The notes: a model not told the origin generated them from the sequence alone. A stretch of DNA of 64,000 nt from Staphylotrichum longicolle (GCA_019096155.1 JAHCVI010000001.1:4340001-4404000); one strand, 5' to 3'; shown: positions 11,653 through 22,438, counted from the first letter of the stretch. Numbers and translations: made by a program.

Positions 11653-13986
11653 TCAAAAGACCTCCTGGACTGGGTGTTGTTTCAGTCCCAGGCCCAACTG
11701 CCCATCCACCTCCGGGGGCCTCATCCACCCTGGGTCCACGTATGGCGGAAACTCCTCGGTGATGGGACTGAACAAGTCCGCGTCACCTTCGATGGGAGCT
11801 TTCTCCACACAGCCCCAGTCAAACACGCTCTCGCCATCACTGTCGTGGACCAAAGTGTCGTCGCTCGCGGTCTCCACGTCTCCAAAGTACTCATTGTCCC
11901 CGGTCATGTCTGTCAAGTTAGTTATTATCGGAGAGGGCTGCAACTCACGGGCCAGATAGAGGTCGTCCAGCTCCGGCTCGGAGTTTTCATCCTCAGACGC
12001 CATCCCCTTGTCTTTCCGGGAGGGATCTTTCGGCTTGGTCCGCCGACGTTGCTTCCCTACCTTGCGAGTGCGAAGAGCATCGGAATCGTCGGCAAAGTAG
12101 GAGGATGATGAGAGGCACGAGTCACTGTACGAGAAATCGTCGGGCGAGACGCTGCGGGAGCCGTTGCGGGAGCCGTCGAGAGCACTGTCCGAGTCGGCGA
12201 GCACCCCCTCGTACATCTTTCGCATGCGAGCGAGCTTGACCCCAGACCGGGGCACAGCCTCAAACTCGAACGGCGTCGGCTTGGCAATCAACAGCGGCGT
12301 GTAGTCGTTCCAATGCACGCCCTTCTCTTCCCCATTGAGAGGGTTGCGCTTCTTGCGGATGTTGAATGCCCACGCCATGCCACCCATGGTCATGAACAAG
12401 TCCTGCTCGACGATGGGGATCCCCTGGCAGGTCCGGCGCCCGAAGCCGAACTGCGAGAAGCCGGTCAGGTTCGGGTACTGCGTCAGGGGCTCGCGGTACG
12501 TTGGGAACGACGGCTCGAGCCAGCGTGCTGGATTGAAATCCTCGGCGTCTGGATACAGCTTCGGATTGCGGGTGATACCCCTGGTTCGATGGGTCAGCGA
12601 CACGTATGTGACGGGACGGCGATTCAGTTTGGACAAATCATTGGTAGAATATATTCAAGGGGAGAAGGCAATTTGAGAGTCCACAGCATGGTCAGTTGTG
12701 TGTGTATTTACCATTCGAGGGCATGGATGGTTGCTCCCGCAGGAATATGAAATCCATTAAAAATGTCGTCTTTTTCTATCGCGTGCGGGATCCCCGTCGG
12801 CACCGGCGGCCGCCACCGAATCACCTCCTTGACCACAGCCCGCAGCAGCGGCAGCCTCTCCCGGTCTTCCCACTCTGGACACCTACCCCGGAGCACACCG
12901 TCGACCTCGCGCTGCAGCTTTCTCTGCCACTCAGGGTAGTGGCACATGGCCAGCAGATAACTCTGGAGGGGACTACCGATCGTTAGCGCACCGGCGATAG
13001 CCATCAACCCGACGACGTGCCGGGCCTCGTCCAGCTCTCCCCAGCGCGTCTTCATCCTCTCGTCCTCGTCCTGCTTCAACTCGAGGAATTTGTGCGTGAA
13101 GCACGGACGCCGCTGCTCGGCGGCCTCGGTCTCGACGGAAAAGCCGACGTTGGCGTCGAACAGCATGTCCTCCAGCACGTGCCGGGTCGTCTCCTTCTTC
13201 TGCCACGGACTCGTCCTGACCGGGATGTGCCGGAGGAAGCTCATGATGTTGGGCAGCGCACCCGACGGGCTGATGGTCTGGAGGAGGCCAAACGTGGTGT
13301 GCCGCAGGGCTTGCCCCGGCTCGGGCGTGCCCCAGCACAACCACGAGACGGTCCGGCTCGTGTACTCCTCAATCCAGTCGCGGTACTTGTCCGGCGCCAG
13401 GTACATGAGGTACAGAAAGCGATCGCGTTCGTAGGTCGGGTACGAGTGGAGCGATGCGCGGTCGCTGTCGACCATCAAGAAGTTGCACAGCTTCCGCTGC
13501 CCCTTCCACGTGTCCGATCGTCCGAGCAGCGCGAGATAGTCGCCGCTGGTGCGGTTGTTCGGGAGGTTGGGAATCATCGGACGGTCCGAGTAGATGCTGG
13601 CACGCCTCGACAGCAGCTCATGGGCCACCTCCTCCGACGTGATCCACACGTGGGTGGTCCCAAAGATCTTCATCTGGTATATCGGTCCATATTTCTTGCT
13701 CCATTCAAAGAACTTGATCCATGAACTTTTCGACGGGATGTCGTGAACACGACCTAAAAACGGGAGGCCTAAATTTGTTAGCGAAGGGGTCGAAATCCGG
13801 TGGGCCTGCGGCTTGGGGCTAAACAGGGGCTGTGAGGAAGCGGGCGTGGGTGAGACGAAGCTGATACTTACCCCATGGTCCTGGTAAGGGCCGCGCCCCT
13901 GGCGGCAATCGCTGTGCCGCGAGATACCTTTGGATGCCCAGGGACACGAGGACGACGACGACGGCGATCAACAAAGACACGCTCAT
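11653..13986 (-). CDS. Cytochrome P450 with long acidic C-terminal extension
   Basis: Three exons on the minus strand: 13986-13872, 13768-12712 and 12580-11653, giving 699 aa. The first exon encodes a membrane anchor (MSVSLLIAVVVVLVSLGIQR) followed by the proline-rich PPGARPLPGPWG hinge. The K-helix motif is KEVIRWRPP and the heme loop is FGFGRRTCQG with the Cys ligand. The I-helix reads AGALTIG, keeping the oxygen-activating Thr but with Leu where Asp or Glu is usual. After the normal P450 end (PFEFEAVPRSG) the frame continues for about 190 residues rich in Ser, Asp and Glu with a Lys/Arg patch (GKQRRRTKPKDPSRKDKG). A 39-nt GTGAGT...CTAAC...ACAG segment inside this tail could be a short intron; its length is a multiple of three, so the frame holds either way. 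The resemblance is to microsomal fungal monooxygenases; the substrate is unknown. Confidence 0.88.
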
Positions 13987-15049
13987 AGCGGTAGCCCAAC
14001 ATTGCAGCAGTTCTTGAAGTCGACTCTAGGTGGCTCTGATGATTTCCAGTTAGCAGCAAACGGGGATGGCAAAAAAACCGAAACGCCCAACGAACAGCAC
14101 AAAAGCGTGGGGGATCAGCTGAGATTCTGTGCAGAACCTGCACCTGTAGCAGGTTGAGGTACGTGATGCAAACATTAAAGAGTTATAGTCTCATTCGCAG
14201 CCCGAGTTTGAGGTCGGTGACTGTTGACGATGTTGACATTTCGCGTTCAGGGTGTTGGGGCCGTTCCACTTGGATCACCAAGGTGACGATATCTCAACGT
14301 TGTGGGCTTGCAATGGAGATGGAAGTTTGCTCAGAAACAAACGGGAGGGCCCGCCAGGAGTCAGTCCAGGCCGCAGTTACCTTATGCGACCGTCGGCTCG
14401 AGAAAAGGCCAGACCGTTCTGGAATGTTGTCATTTGTTCCCTGCAAACTGGACAATCTCCTTTCCCAGGTCGATACCCACCGTTCAAGGATCGATGGGTC
14501 GAGCCCTGATCAGAGTCAAGTCCAGTCAGGGTTGCAGCCATGAGCGTCGCGTCGCTTAAACCCAAATTAGAATCTGCAATCGGGAAGCCTGATGACGACC
14601 AGACGTTCTGCAGAGCAGAAGATGACCTGCGACAGAACCAGACTCAATTTGTTCGACAAAAGCTGTGCCCTTAACCAAAGAAACTTGCCTAACACTGTGG
14701 ATGATTAAATGGTCAATATGGGTGCGAAAAGACAAGAGAAGGAAAACGGAAGTGTGAGGACCTGACAGACACTTCAGCTGCCCGAAATGGCCTGACGGAG
14801 CTTGGCTGCCTTGATGCACAACCGACAGCCCACATGCCTGCATGCGGGCCGCTCACACAACCACGGGGACGCCAAAGAGGCGTATGGTAGAGTCACGTTA
14901 TTACCGCAGCGTGGGCTCGTCAAGTTTTGGTAAAGAAAAGGAGTGATGGTGGTTGGAAAGGTGGATGATCCGATCTATTGTGCTGTCTAAACCGTCATTG
15001 CGACAGAATGGCTCATTCGGCCATGTGACAACCGACAGGTTGCAACACC
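13987..15049. other. Intergenic: P450 promoter and arginyl-tRNA synthetase 3' region
   Basis: No gene is supported. The interval contains the upstream region of the minus-strand P450 and the terminator region of the minus-strand synthetase. The open frames are short and lack family resemblance. Confidence 0.55.
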
Positions 15050-17335
15050 TCACATCCTACAGATATCAGTCAGCATCAGGTAGGCGGCTGTTGGATGCAA
15101 GCAAAGGCAACTCACCTCTCGACGGGGCTCAACCCCAGCAGACGCATGCCGTTCCCCAGCACAGTATGTGCGGCATCGTACAGCGCCATGCGGGCCTTCA
15201 TCAGCTCGCGCTCGCTGCCGACGACCTGGAGCTGGTCGTAGCTGCTGCTCAGGGCGTGCGTCATCCTGAACAGGTAGGTCAGCACCGTCGTCGGCTCGAG
15301 GGTGCGCAGCGTGTTCTGGACCGTGTCGGGCCAGAGGGCGAGCAGGCGGACGATGTTGACGGCGTGGGGCTCGGTGAGCAGCGAAAGGTCGGCGGTGGCG
15401 AGCTCCTCGTCGCTGAGATTGGCGCGGCGGCGGATCGACGACACGCGAGCGTGCGCATACTGGAGATACGGGCCGGTGTCGCCTTCGAAGGAGGTCATGG
15501 CGTCCATGTTGAACGTGTAGTTGTTGATCCTGGCGTTGTCAGTTTAAAAGTTTTGCAACGCTACGGGACGCCAGAAACCTACCTCTTGCCAGTCATGTCC
15601 TGCGCCATGACACTGCTGATGCCCAGGATGTCGGCCGTCGCCTCGGGGTTCTCAACTTGGGAATACTTGGTCTCGTTCTTCTTCATCGTCTCGTGCATCT
15701 TGTCGGCGACGTCGCGCAGGATGTCGTCGAGGAACTTGACTGTGCCCTTGCGGGTGCTCATGCCGAGCACCAGACCGAAGTTGACATGCTGGCATTTGGC
15801 TGCGATGTCCTTGTGCCCGAGGAGCTCGATGATCTTGAACAACTGCCTCAGATGCAGATCCTGCGCCGATGCGACGACATAGATCATCTGGTCGAACTTG
15901 TACTTCTCGTAGCGGCCGAGCAGCTCACTGATGTCGCGCGTCAGGTACAGGGCGGTGCCGTCGCGTTTCCTGATGATGGGCTTCTCGAGGCGCTTGCCCT
16001 CCTTGCCCGGCACGAGCTCTTGGAAGTCGACGATCATGGCGCCCTTGTCCTCCTTGCAGATCTTCTTCTCCTCCATCTCCTTGCCGACCTTCTCCATCGC
16101 CTCCTCCGACACTTGGCTCTCGCCGCTGTACTCGTCGAAATGGATGTTGAGGCGGGCGTACGTCTCCTTGTAGCGGGTAATGCTGAGGTCGCGGAAGCGC
16201 TTCCACTGGGCCAGGGCGTCGGGGTCGCGGTCCGTCATCTTCTTGAAGTAGCGGCGGGCCTGCTCGTCGAGGCTGTTGGCCTCGAGCTCGGTAACATCCT
16301 CGCCGTCCTGCTTGCGCTTCTCGATCTGCTCCTTCTCGGCCGTCATTTCCGTGTTGATGCGCACGTACAGCTGGAACAGGTGGTTGATGGGATCCTTCTT
16401 GAGAGCCTCCTCGTCGCCGTACTTTTCAAAGGCCAAGGCCAGCAGCCCGTACTGCTTGCCCCAGTCGCCGAGGTAGTTGATCCGGATGACGTCCCACCCA
16501 GCGCCCTGGTACAGGTTCGCCAGGAAACCGCCAATGATTGTGCTGCGCAGGTGACCGGCGTGGAAGGGCTTCGCAATGTTTGGCGAGCTGAACTCGACAA
16601 TCATGCGCTTCTGGCCCTTGCTGGGGTCCTTGGGGTCCTTCAGGCCGAGGAACTTGTTGTTGCCGAAGTTGGCGCCTGACTTTTGAATCATGGGGATGAC
16701 TGTCTCGACGATCGGAGCGGGCCTGGCGTAGAAGGCCATGAAGTAGTTGCTCACGGTCGGCTTGACGAAGAGGGGGTCGTTGTCGGGGAACTGGGCATGG
16801 TTAGCGCGCCGACTGCGTGATGGGCACGACCATCTGCTACCTTCTCCCCCCACTGCTTGGCCAGCTCATCAGGCTTCTGGCCCTTGACGCGTAGGGCGGG
16901 CGCGGCCAAGATGAGGTCGCCCTTGTCGAGACTCGACGTCCATGACAGCGCGGGGTAGATAATCTTGGGGTCGACGCCGCTGATGTCGGCGAGGACGTTG
17001 GAGAGGTGGGCACGGTAGAAGTCGAAGGGGTTGATCTCGGGGTGGCAGTTGGGGTACTTGTCGGCGATGGCGTCGAGGCTCATGCCGTCGACCTTTTGTG
17101 CGAGCTGCTCCATTGGGAGGAGGGGTGTCTGGGTGGTGGTAATTGCGCGGGTCTGGAGCGAGAGGGGAGTCTTGTGCGCGGCCCGGCCGTGTGCGACTGC
17201 AAAAATAGCAGTGGAAGGGTGGTCGAAGCGGGCGTAAAATCGAGGACGTCGAGTCCTGGTAAATGGCCTGACCGATAAAAGGGGTGTCCGAAGAGAAGAG
17301 AACAAGTGAGAGGGGGCGGTCGGGCAAAGCGTCAT
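15050..17335 (-). CDS. rrs1: Arginyl-tRNA synthetase (class I), probably both mitochondrial and cytosolic forms
   Basis: Four exons on the minus strand: 17335-16841, 16790-15583, 15529-15116 and a 7-nt last exon 15056-15050 that encodes only the end of Arg, then Met and stop. The long form is 707 aa. SSPNIAKPFHAGHLRSTIIG holds the class-I HIGH motif (HAGH), and the following YLGDWGKQYGLL is typical of ArgRS. The C-terminal helical anticodon-binding domain ends GMRLLGLSPVERM, the conserved ArgRS terminus that justified the tiny last exon. The first ATG adds 74 residues rich in Arg, Ser and Phe with almost no acidic residues, a good mitochondrial presequence. A second in-frame ATG at 17113 (MEQLAQKVDGM) would give a 633-aa cytosolic enzyme. 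It charges tRNA-Arg for translation. Confidence 0.94.
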
Positions 17336-17651
17336 GGAGATCGGTCCATTGGCAGATTTCTGCTTCCACGCGGGACCTCAATGACACACTTGCAGCAGCC
17401 GCCGTTGTTGACTCAACCCAACCAAAAATTCGACGGCGGGGTGCGTTGAAGCGGCAGGCCAATCAGAGGGCGGAGGGAACGCGCAGGGCCTGGATGGCGG
17501 GGCACGCGACTCGTATGGCGGGGTTGATCCAGGTCGCCCCTCTGAAATTCAGGCACCTTTCTCGAGACTCGAAACCTGTTCCATCGCACGGCAGTTTGGC
17601 CTGATACAAACACAAACAATGAAATCAGGGTATTGCAACATCTAGAAACGA
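17336..17651. other. Intergenic between arginyl-tRNA synthetase and metalloreductase
   Basis: This 316-bp interval is the promoter of the minus-strand synthetase and the 3' flank of the minus-strand reductase. I see no gene or clear motif in it. Confidence 0.5.
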
Positions 17652-19566
17652 CTAAAAACTATACTCCTCGGCAAACAAATGTATCCCCTGTGCCCCGGTC
17701 CCTTTGTGCACCGCCCTCTCATCCGACAGGGCCGCGACGCAGTTCCGCACCCTCGAGACCAACGACGGGCCGCCGCAGACCACCACACTGGTCTCGCCGC
17801 CCGTCGCCTCGACCGGGCCCCTGATGAAGGCCTCGACGTCCGGCCGGACTGACGCGTAAAATACGTGCGAGTCGGTGCTCGCGTGGCTCGACCGCTTGCG
17901 CGGGTTTGGTGCAGATTCGACATCGACAGGCTGGCTCCCAACGACCTTCTCGCTGGCCTGCTTCCCGAGATTGCTCCCCGAGGACGAGGCCGACGCGACA
18001 TCCACCGTTTGGACCTTGGTCCCCGCGTCCTTGGGAAGAGTCGCGCCCTGGGTGACGGCAATGTGCACACCGAGCTCGACGCCAATCTCGCGGGCTCGCT
18101 CAATCAGCTCGTGGAGGCGCGAGACGTAAAAGTCGATCTCCTCCCCTTGCTTTGCTGTGAGAAGAAACTCGACACGCTTGACGCAGCTCGTAGCTCTTGC
18201 CTGTAGCAGACTTTCGAGAATCGGCAGCGTGAAAGAGGCGCCCGTAGACGCTGAAACCAGGACGATGGTCTCGTAGATATCCCATCTCGGCGGCGCGCCG
18301 TAGGGACCCGAGACGAAGACGGACACATGCTTCTTCTTGCCCTTTGTGGCAAAATCGTGGAGCCGCCGGGAGAAGCCACCGTGCTTGCGCACGACGAGCT
18401 GGATGCTGTTGCAAATACAGGTGCCCGGCAACTTGTGGGCACAGGCAATGGTGTAAGGGTGCGCCTCGGCCAGGCCCACTCGGGGCATCCAAAGATAGAG
18501 ATGCTGGCCGGCCCGCCACTTGAAGTGGACGTCCTTAATCGTCACGACTGTGATGGAATCGCCCACGGCCTTGACCTGCGCTTGATGTCCAATCCGCTGC
18601 CCGCCTCTGCACTTCGACTTGTCGGGCAGGAACTTGACGTTCTGCCAGATGAGGAGGGCGATCCGACAGACGCGGTCGAAGCAGAGCGCCGCGATGGCAA
18701 ACCATATGTTGTACTGGGCGCTGATGGGGACGTGGACGTAGATGAGCCAAAGGAAGAAGATGGCGCTGAGCAGATGCTGCAGGACAAAGAATTCGTACGA
18801 GAGACGTCGGAGAGGGGCGAGTCCGGAAACCAGGGTCCAGAGCAAGATGGCCCAGGCGCCGAACCCGTACTTGATCGAGGGCATCATCTTGATCTGGTAC
18901 TCGACAAAGTCGGCGCGCGCCCAATCCGTGTAAAAGTGCCAACCGTGGACCGATGCGGTGACCAGCATGGTCCGTCCCACCCACCGGTGCAGCCAGTTGA
19001 GCCTCTCATGGCTCGTCCCCACGAGAAAACCGATGATGCTGCACTTGGACGCAAGCAGGTAAAGCAGCGGCACCTGCGTGATGGTGACCCACGCGTTGCG
19101 GTAGCCGATGCGCTCCCAGAAGAAGGCGTCCTTGACGATGACGTCGGTGGTCATCATGTAATAAATGATGATCCAGTAGACCAGCAGGGCGATGACCCGT
19201 CCCAGAGGCGGTGGCGACAGCCACGAGAGTCCGCGGAGCGGGATGTAGAGCTGGGGCAGGCTGGCCTCGCGGACGACGGCGGTCAGGGTGGCCCAGATCT
19301 CGAGGAACGGGTTGCTGGGCCTCGTCGGAAACTCGACGGAGCTCGTCGCCTTCCTTCGTAGTCTGGGCGACGTTAGATCTAGTTTGGGGTGGCCCGTTGT
19401 CAAATCCAGTTGAGCCTTACCGTCGCTGTGATTTGTAAAAGTTGACCGCCCGGACCGCCATGAGCGCCCCTACGAACCCGGCAACGGTGTACCAATACCG
19501 ACGGGCCAGGTCCATGTTGACCGTGGAGAACCTGCTGGTCCCCATGCTCATGTGCGAGTGATCCAT
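17652..19566 (-). CDS. Ferric/cupric reductase transmembrane protein (FRE family)
   Basis: Two exons on the minus strand (19566-19421 and 19362-17652; 58-nt intron) encode 618 aa. The short first exon begins MDHSHMSMGTSRFS and holds the first membrane helix. The ferric-reductase membrane domain carries the paired heme histidines in HRWVGRTMLVTASVHGWHFY and QHLLSAIFFLWLIYVH. The FAD-binding motif is HPYTIACAH. The NADPH-binding region has VFVSGPYGAPP and, near the C-terminus, VVVCGGPSLVSRVRN. An acidic, low-complexity insert splits the NAD domain. The enzyme passes electrons from cytosolic NADPH across the plasma membrane to reduce Fe(III) or Cu(II) before uptake. The His/Met-rich N-terminal tip (HSHMSM) is compatible with metal contact. 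It is divergent from the Bim1-like gene at 21178; their shared upstream region has copper-type sites, so copper starvation is a plausible inducer. Confidence 0.9.
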
Positions 19567-20222
19567 CTTTGCGGGTTGGCGGCCGGCGCCTTCCAGGTCA
19601 AAATGAGACCGTGGTGCTGAATACCGGGTTGAGGACGGGAGATTGAGCTGCCCACAGCCAAACTCCAGATGCTCGTCAAAAGCCTTCCCAGCGCCGGAGA
19701 GCCAATGTCAAGTCGCGGCCCGCTATGGCTTGCACCACGTCATCCTCCCGTCTCGAAGATCGAGTGCTGTGATTTAACTGTGCTCCCAGGTTGTACGAAA
19801 TGGGTGCTTTCCTCAGGTGTTCGGTTGTCGGGGTCGCAAACAGCGATCGAAGGGTTCTGGGGACATGGACCTCGCGTGCCCGTTCAGGATTACCGTCCAG
19901 TTGCCGGCGAGGGAGCCGAAGAAGCGGCTAAAGCAACTCGGGTGGTGTATGGTTTATGATATACAGAAGGGAAAGGAAGCTGGATGGGGGCTAAATGCCG
20001 GCGCCATGTCGACATGAGGTGTTTGGAGGGTGTGGAGGCGTGGGGAGGGTACACAGTACCTACAGAAGTCCCACTGGCATCGCGCCGTGACAAATGCGAA
20101 CTTACCTTGCCTCACGTTCCAATGCTACCCGGATCCGCCAATGTGCCACAAGGGCGTTGCGGACCACATGAGTGCATTGGGTCCCCCAGTCTCCGTCTCC
20201 GTTCGTTGCTTGCCTCAGCTGG

Positions 20223-20230
20223 CGAGCAAG
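20223..20230 (-). promoter_or_regulatory. Mac1/GRISEA-type copper element, near match
   Basis: Reads CTTGCTCG on the minus strand, one mismatch from the Mac1-type TTTGCTC(A/G) element bound by copper-starvation activators (yeast Mac1, Podospora GRISEA). It lies in the shared reductase/Bim1-like promoter. The call rests on the motif and its context only. Confidence 0.4.
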
Positions 20231-20247
20231 TTCCAGGTTTGGAGGCG

Positions 20248-20255
20248 CGAGCAAG
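20248..20255 (-). promoter_or_regulatory. Mac1/GRISEA-type copper element, near match (second copy)
   Basis: The same CTTGCTCG octamer as at 20223, in the same orientation and 25 bp away, that is, about two and a half helix turns. Paired sites are typical of Mac1-regulated promoters. Confidence 0.4.
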
Positions 20256-20301
20256 TTATGACTGGTTGCAGAGCACCAGAGGCTCGGGCGGCGCGGGACA
20301 A

Positions 20302-20309
20302 TTTGCTCA
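20302..20309 (+). promoter_or_regulatory. Mac1/GRISEA-type copper element, exact TTTGCTCA
   Basis: Exact TTTGCTCA on the + strand, the consensus reported for yeast Mac1 and closely matching the Podospora GRISEA target. It is about 740 bp upstream of the reductase ATG and about 870 bp upstream of the Bim1-like ATG, within 90 bp of two near matches on the other strand. Confidence 0.5.
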
Positions 20310-21005
20310 AACCCACGCGCCCACAGGAACGATGCCGCATGCGGCTAGCCCAGCGGCAGGTGGCTGTTCTCCACTGAACCAGGTCCAACCAGCCACGCCA
20401 CGGGCGATGGCGCCCGCTGGTGAGGCTTTCTGCGATCTGGGTTGACGGTAATGAGACTTGGATTGGGAGGCGCAAATGCCATATCACGGGTAAAGAACCA
20501 GTCGCATGAGTGCAATCTGGCTCTTCGGGCTTGCTCTGCAGTGCGGTGGCCGTCTCAGACGCTGCAAGCCCTGGTGCCTTGGCAATAAAGCTTGGCATTA
20601 GCTTGCCTGCGGGATGGTGGGGTTGGTGGGGATGGCCCACCACAACACCCGCACCTTCCAACACCAACAGGCACCTTGCGGGGTTCCCAAATGGCACCGC
20701 ATCGCAGCCGCCACCCTCCGATTCCACCATGCTGGGTCAATGGGTTTCTGCTCCTAGGTTTTTGGGATCGGAGACGATGCTGGGATTCAAGTGAGACACT
20801 GGCGAACCCCAAAATGGATCCCGGAACTCGGCACGGGCTGGGGATTGTCGCGCACAGAAACCCAAGACACTCAAGAAAGACAAGACAAACGGCCCCCGGA
20901 AACCCCATGTCCGAAGCGCCCTCTCCTCCACGCGATCCGGCCCACGGTTACATCAATTGAGTAGATTCCACATCGGGTAAGGTAGGGCAGCTGCTGCTAT
21001 TGGCC

Positions 21006-21010
21006 TATAA
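21006..21010 (+). promoter_or_regulatory. TATA-like element of the Bim1-like gene
   Basis: TATAA in CCTATAAGTC, about 170 bp upstream of the ATG at 21178 and just before a pyrimidine-rich leader. A TATA box fits a strongly regulated cell-surface gene. Confidence 0.35.
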
Positions 21011-21177
21011 GTCATTGCCCCCGGCATTTTGACTGTGTTCATTGTCCCTTCAATTCTCTGTCTGTGTCGCCGTTCTCCTCCCTCTTCCACCTCAACCATT
21101 CCACACTTCCCCCATTTACTCATCGCATCCATATCCGGGCTCACCGCGTTGGTCCGACTTGAGTTTCACCACACACA

Positions 21178-21933
21178 ATGGCGCCACTTCGCTCTGTCGT
21201 CGCAGCCACGCTGCTCTTCCTCTCGACCGCAAATGCCCACTTCGAGCTCAACCAGCCGGTATCGCTCGAGGGCGACAAGATGAACGAGAGCCTAGAGCCC
21301 AACGCCCCCTGCGGCGGCGGCGTGGCCGATCTCTCGCAGAACACGGCGACCGACTTCCACGTCGACGGCGACTCGGTGTCACTCCTCCTCGGGCATCCCC
21401 AGGCCGACTACCTGATCCGCGCCACCCTCGACTCCCGCGCTGCCGGCAACTGGTCGCAGCTGTACCCAATCTTCACCCAGAGCGGCCGTGGCAGTTTCTG
21501 CACATCGAACGTCAAGGCGCCCAAGGAGTGGGTGGGGAAGAAGGGCATCATCGGCATCGCCTGCAATGCCCCGGACGGTCTTCTGTACCAGGTCGGTTCC
21601 ATTCAAGCCTGTCATGCACTGCCTGACAATTTCAACTGACTGTTGGAACAGTGCGCCGCCGTCAATTTCGTTGCGGGCGCCAACACCACGCCGGGCTCCG
21701 CTTGCACCAACGGCAGCTCCGTCAGTGCGAGCTTCAACGATGTCCCGGCCCTCGCCTCCCTCGTCGGCACTTCGAGCTCGACAAACACCCCGAGCTCATC
21801 GACTGCCCCGAGCCCCTCGGCCTCCACGTCCAAGGGAGCGGCCGCTGCGTTGCTCGTTCCAGGCAATGGTGTGCCGCTGGGGAGTCTTGCCGCCACCGCA
21901 GCCATGGTTCTGGTCGGGGCAGGGCTGCTCTGA
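21178..21933 (+). CDS. bim1: X325/Bim1-like copper-binding GPI-anchored cell-surface protein
   Basis: Two exons (21178-21591, 21652-21933; 60-nt intron) encode 231 aa. A signal peptide ends at Ala20, so the mature chain starts at His21 (HFELNQPVSLEG), the free N-terminal His that forms the copper brace in LPMO-like folds. Other candidate ligands are His61 (DFHVDGD) and Asp133 in NAPDGLLYQC, matching the His-His-Asp copper site described for X325/Bim1 proteins. The PCGG motif (Cys45) and paired cysteines also fit. A Ser/Thr-rich stalk and a hydrophobic C-terminus (GSLAATAAMVLVGAGLL) indicate GPI anchoring. Members of this family are not polysaccharide oxidases. Cryptococcus Bim1 is induced by copper starvation and helps copper import with the Ctr1 transporter. 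The divergent FRE reductase and the shared copper-type sites fit the same role here. Confidence 0.85.
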
Positions 21934-22438
21934 GCAGCTGCTGAGGATTGGATAAGTCATTTTTGGGTTTGGGTTGTTGGACGGCGCTGTCGAAGATAAA
22001 ACAAGACAACACCGGTCATCTCGGCGTTCAATGAGGAATGTGACATGAGAGTCTCAGAAACTCCGGCAATGAGTCGGGGCGGGGATGAGCGGCCGGGTCC
22101 GCCACCCGTTGTCAGTATCTAGGTTTACACGGGTCCAGGGGTTGTAAGATCAGCTAACGAGGTCATGAAGAACTGTTCTCTGTACAAGGCGGAGTGAGGT
22201 CGGTAGTGTGTTGCTCAACATTGGGGACTCGAGTGTGGATGTGCCAGCCTCTCGAAAGCGGCCTCTTGCTCCTTTCCCAACTGGAAGTGCTGCCTGGCGA
22301 AAGTCCAATGCATATCGTCTGCCTCGATCATTGGTTAGCACCAAAGCCAATCTCCAACCCTCCCGTCTGCTTGCCGGGACTCTTGAAAGGCTCAGTTTTA
22401 CAACTTTAACAGATAATTAGGTCCAGTCCGCGAGCACG
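21934..22438. other. Intergenic, 3' of the Bim1-like gene
   Basis: No gene is supported in these 505 bp. They separate the Bim1-like stop from the ATG at 22439 of a poorly conserved gene. Confidence 0.5.

Larger units (their letters stand above)
19567..21177. other. Shared divergent promoter of the metalloreductase and Bim1-like genes
   Basis: This 1.6-kb interval separates two divergently transcribed metal-related genes and contains no supported gene. It holds three copper-regulator-like sites at 20223-20309 and a TATAA at 21006 about 170 bp before the Bim1-like ATG. The bases just before 21178 are rich in C and T, as expected for a fungal leader. Confidence 0.6.

Noticed and set aside
15657..16679. 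Long + strand open frame (340 codons) opposite the arginyl-tRNA synthetase
   Set aside because: Leu/Val/Ala-rich antisense shadow of the synthetase exon.
18327..19361. Long + strand open frame (344 codons) opposite the metalloreductase
   Set aside because: Antisense shadow; no motifs, while the opposite strand has complete reductase motifs.
21178..21933. Active lytic polysaccharide monooxygenase
   Set aside because: The N-terminal His and fold resemble LPMOs, but the short length, PCGG and APDGLLYQC motifs and GPI tail fit the non-oxidative X325/Bim1 group.
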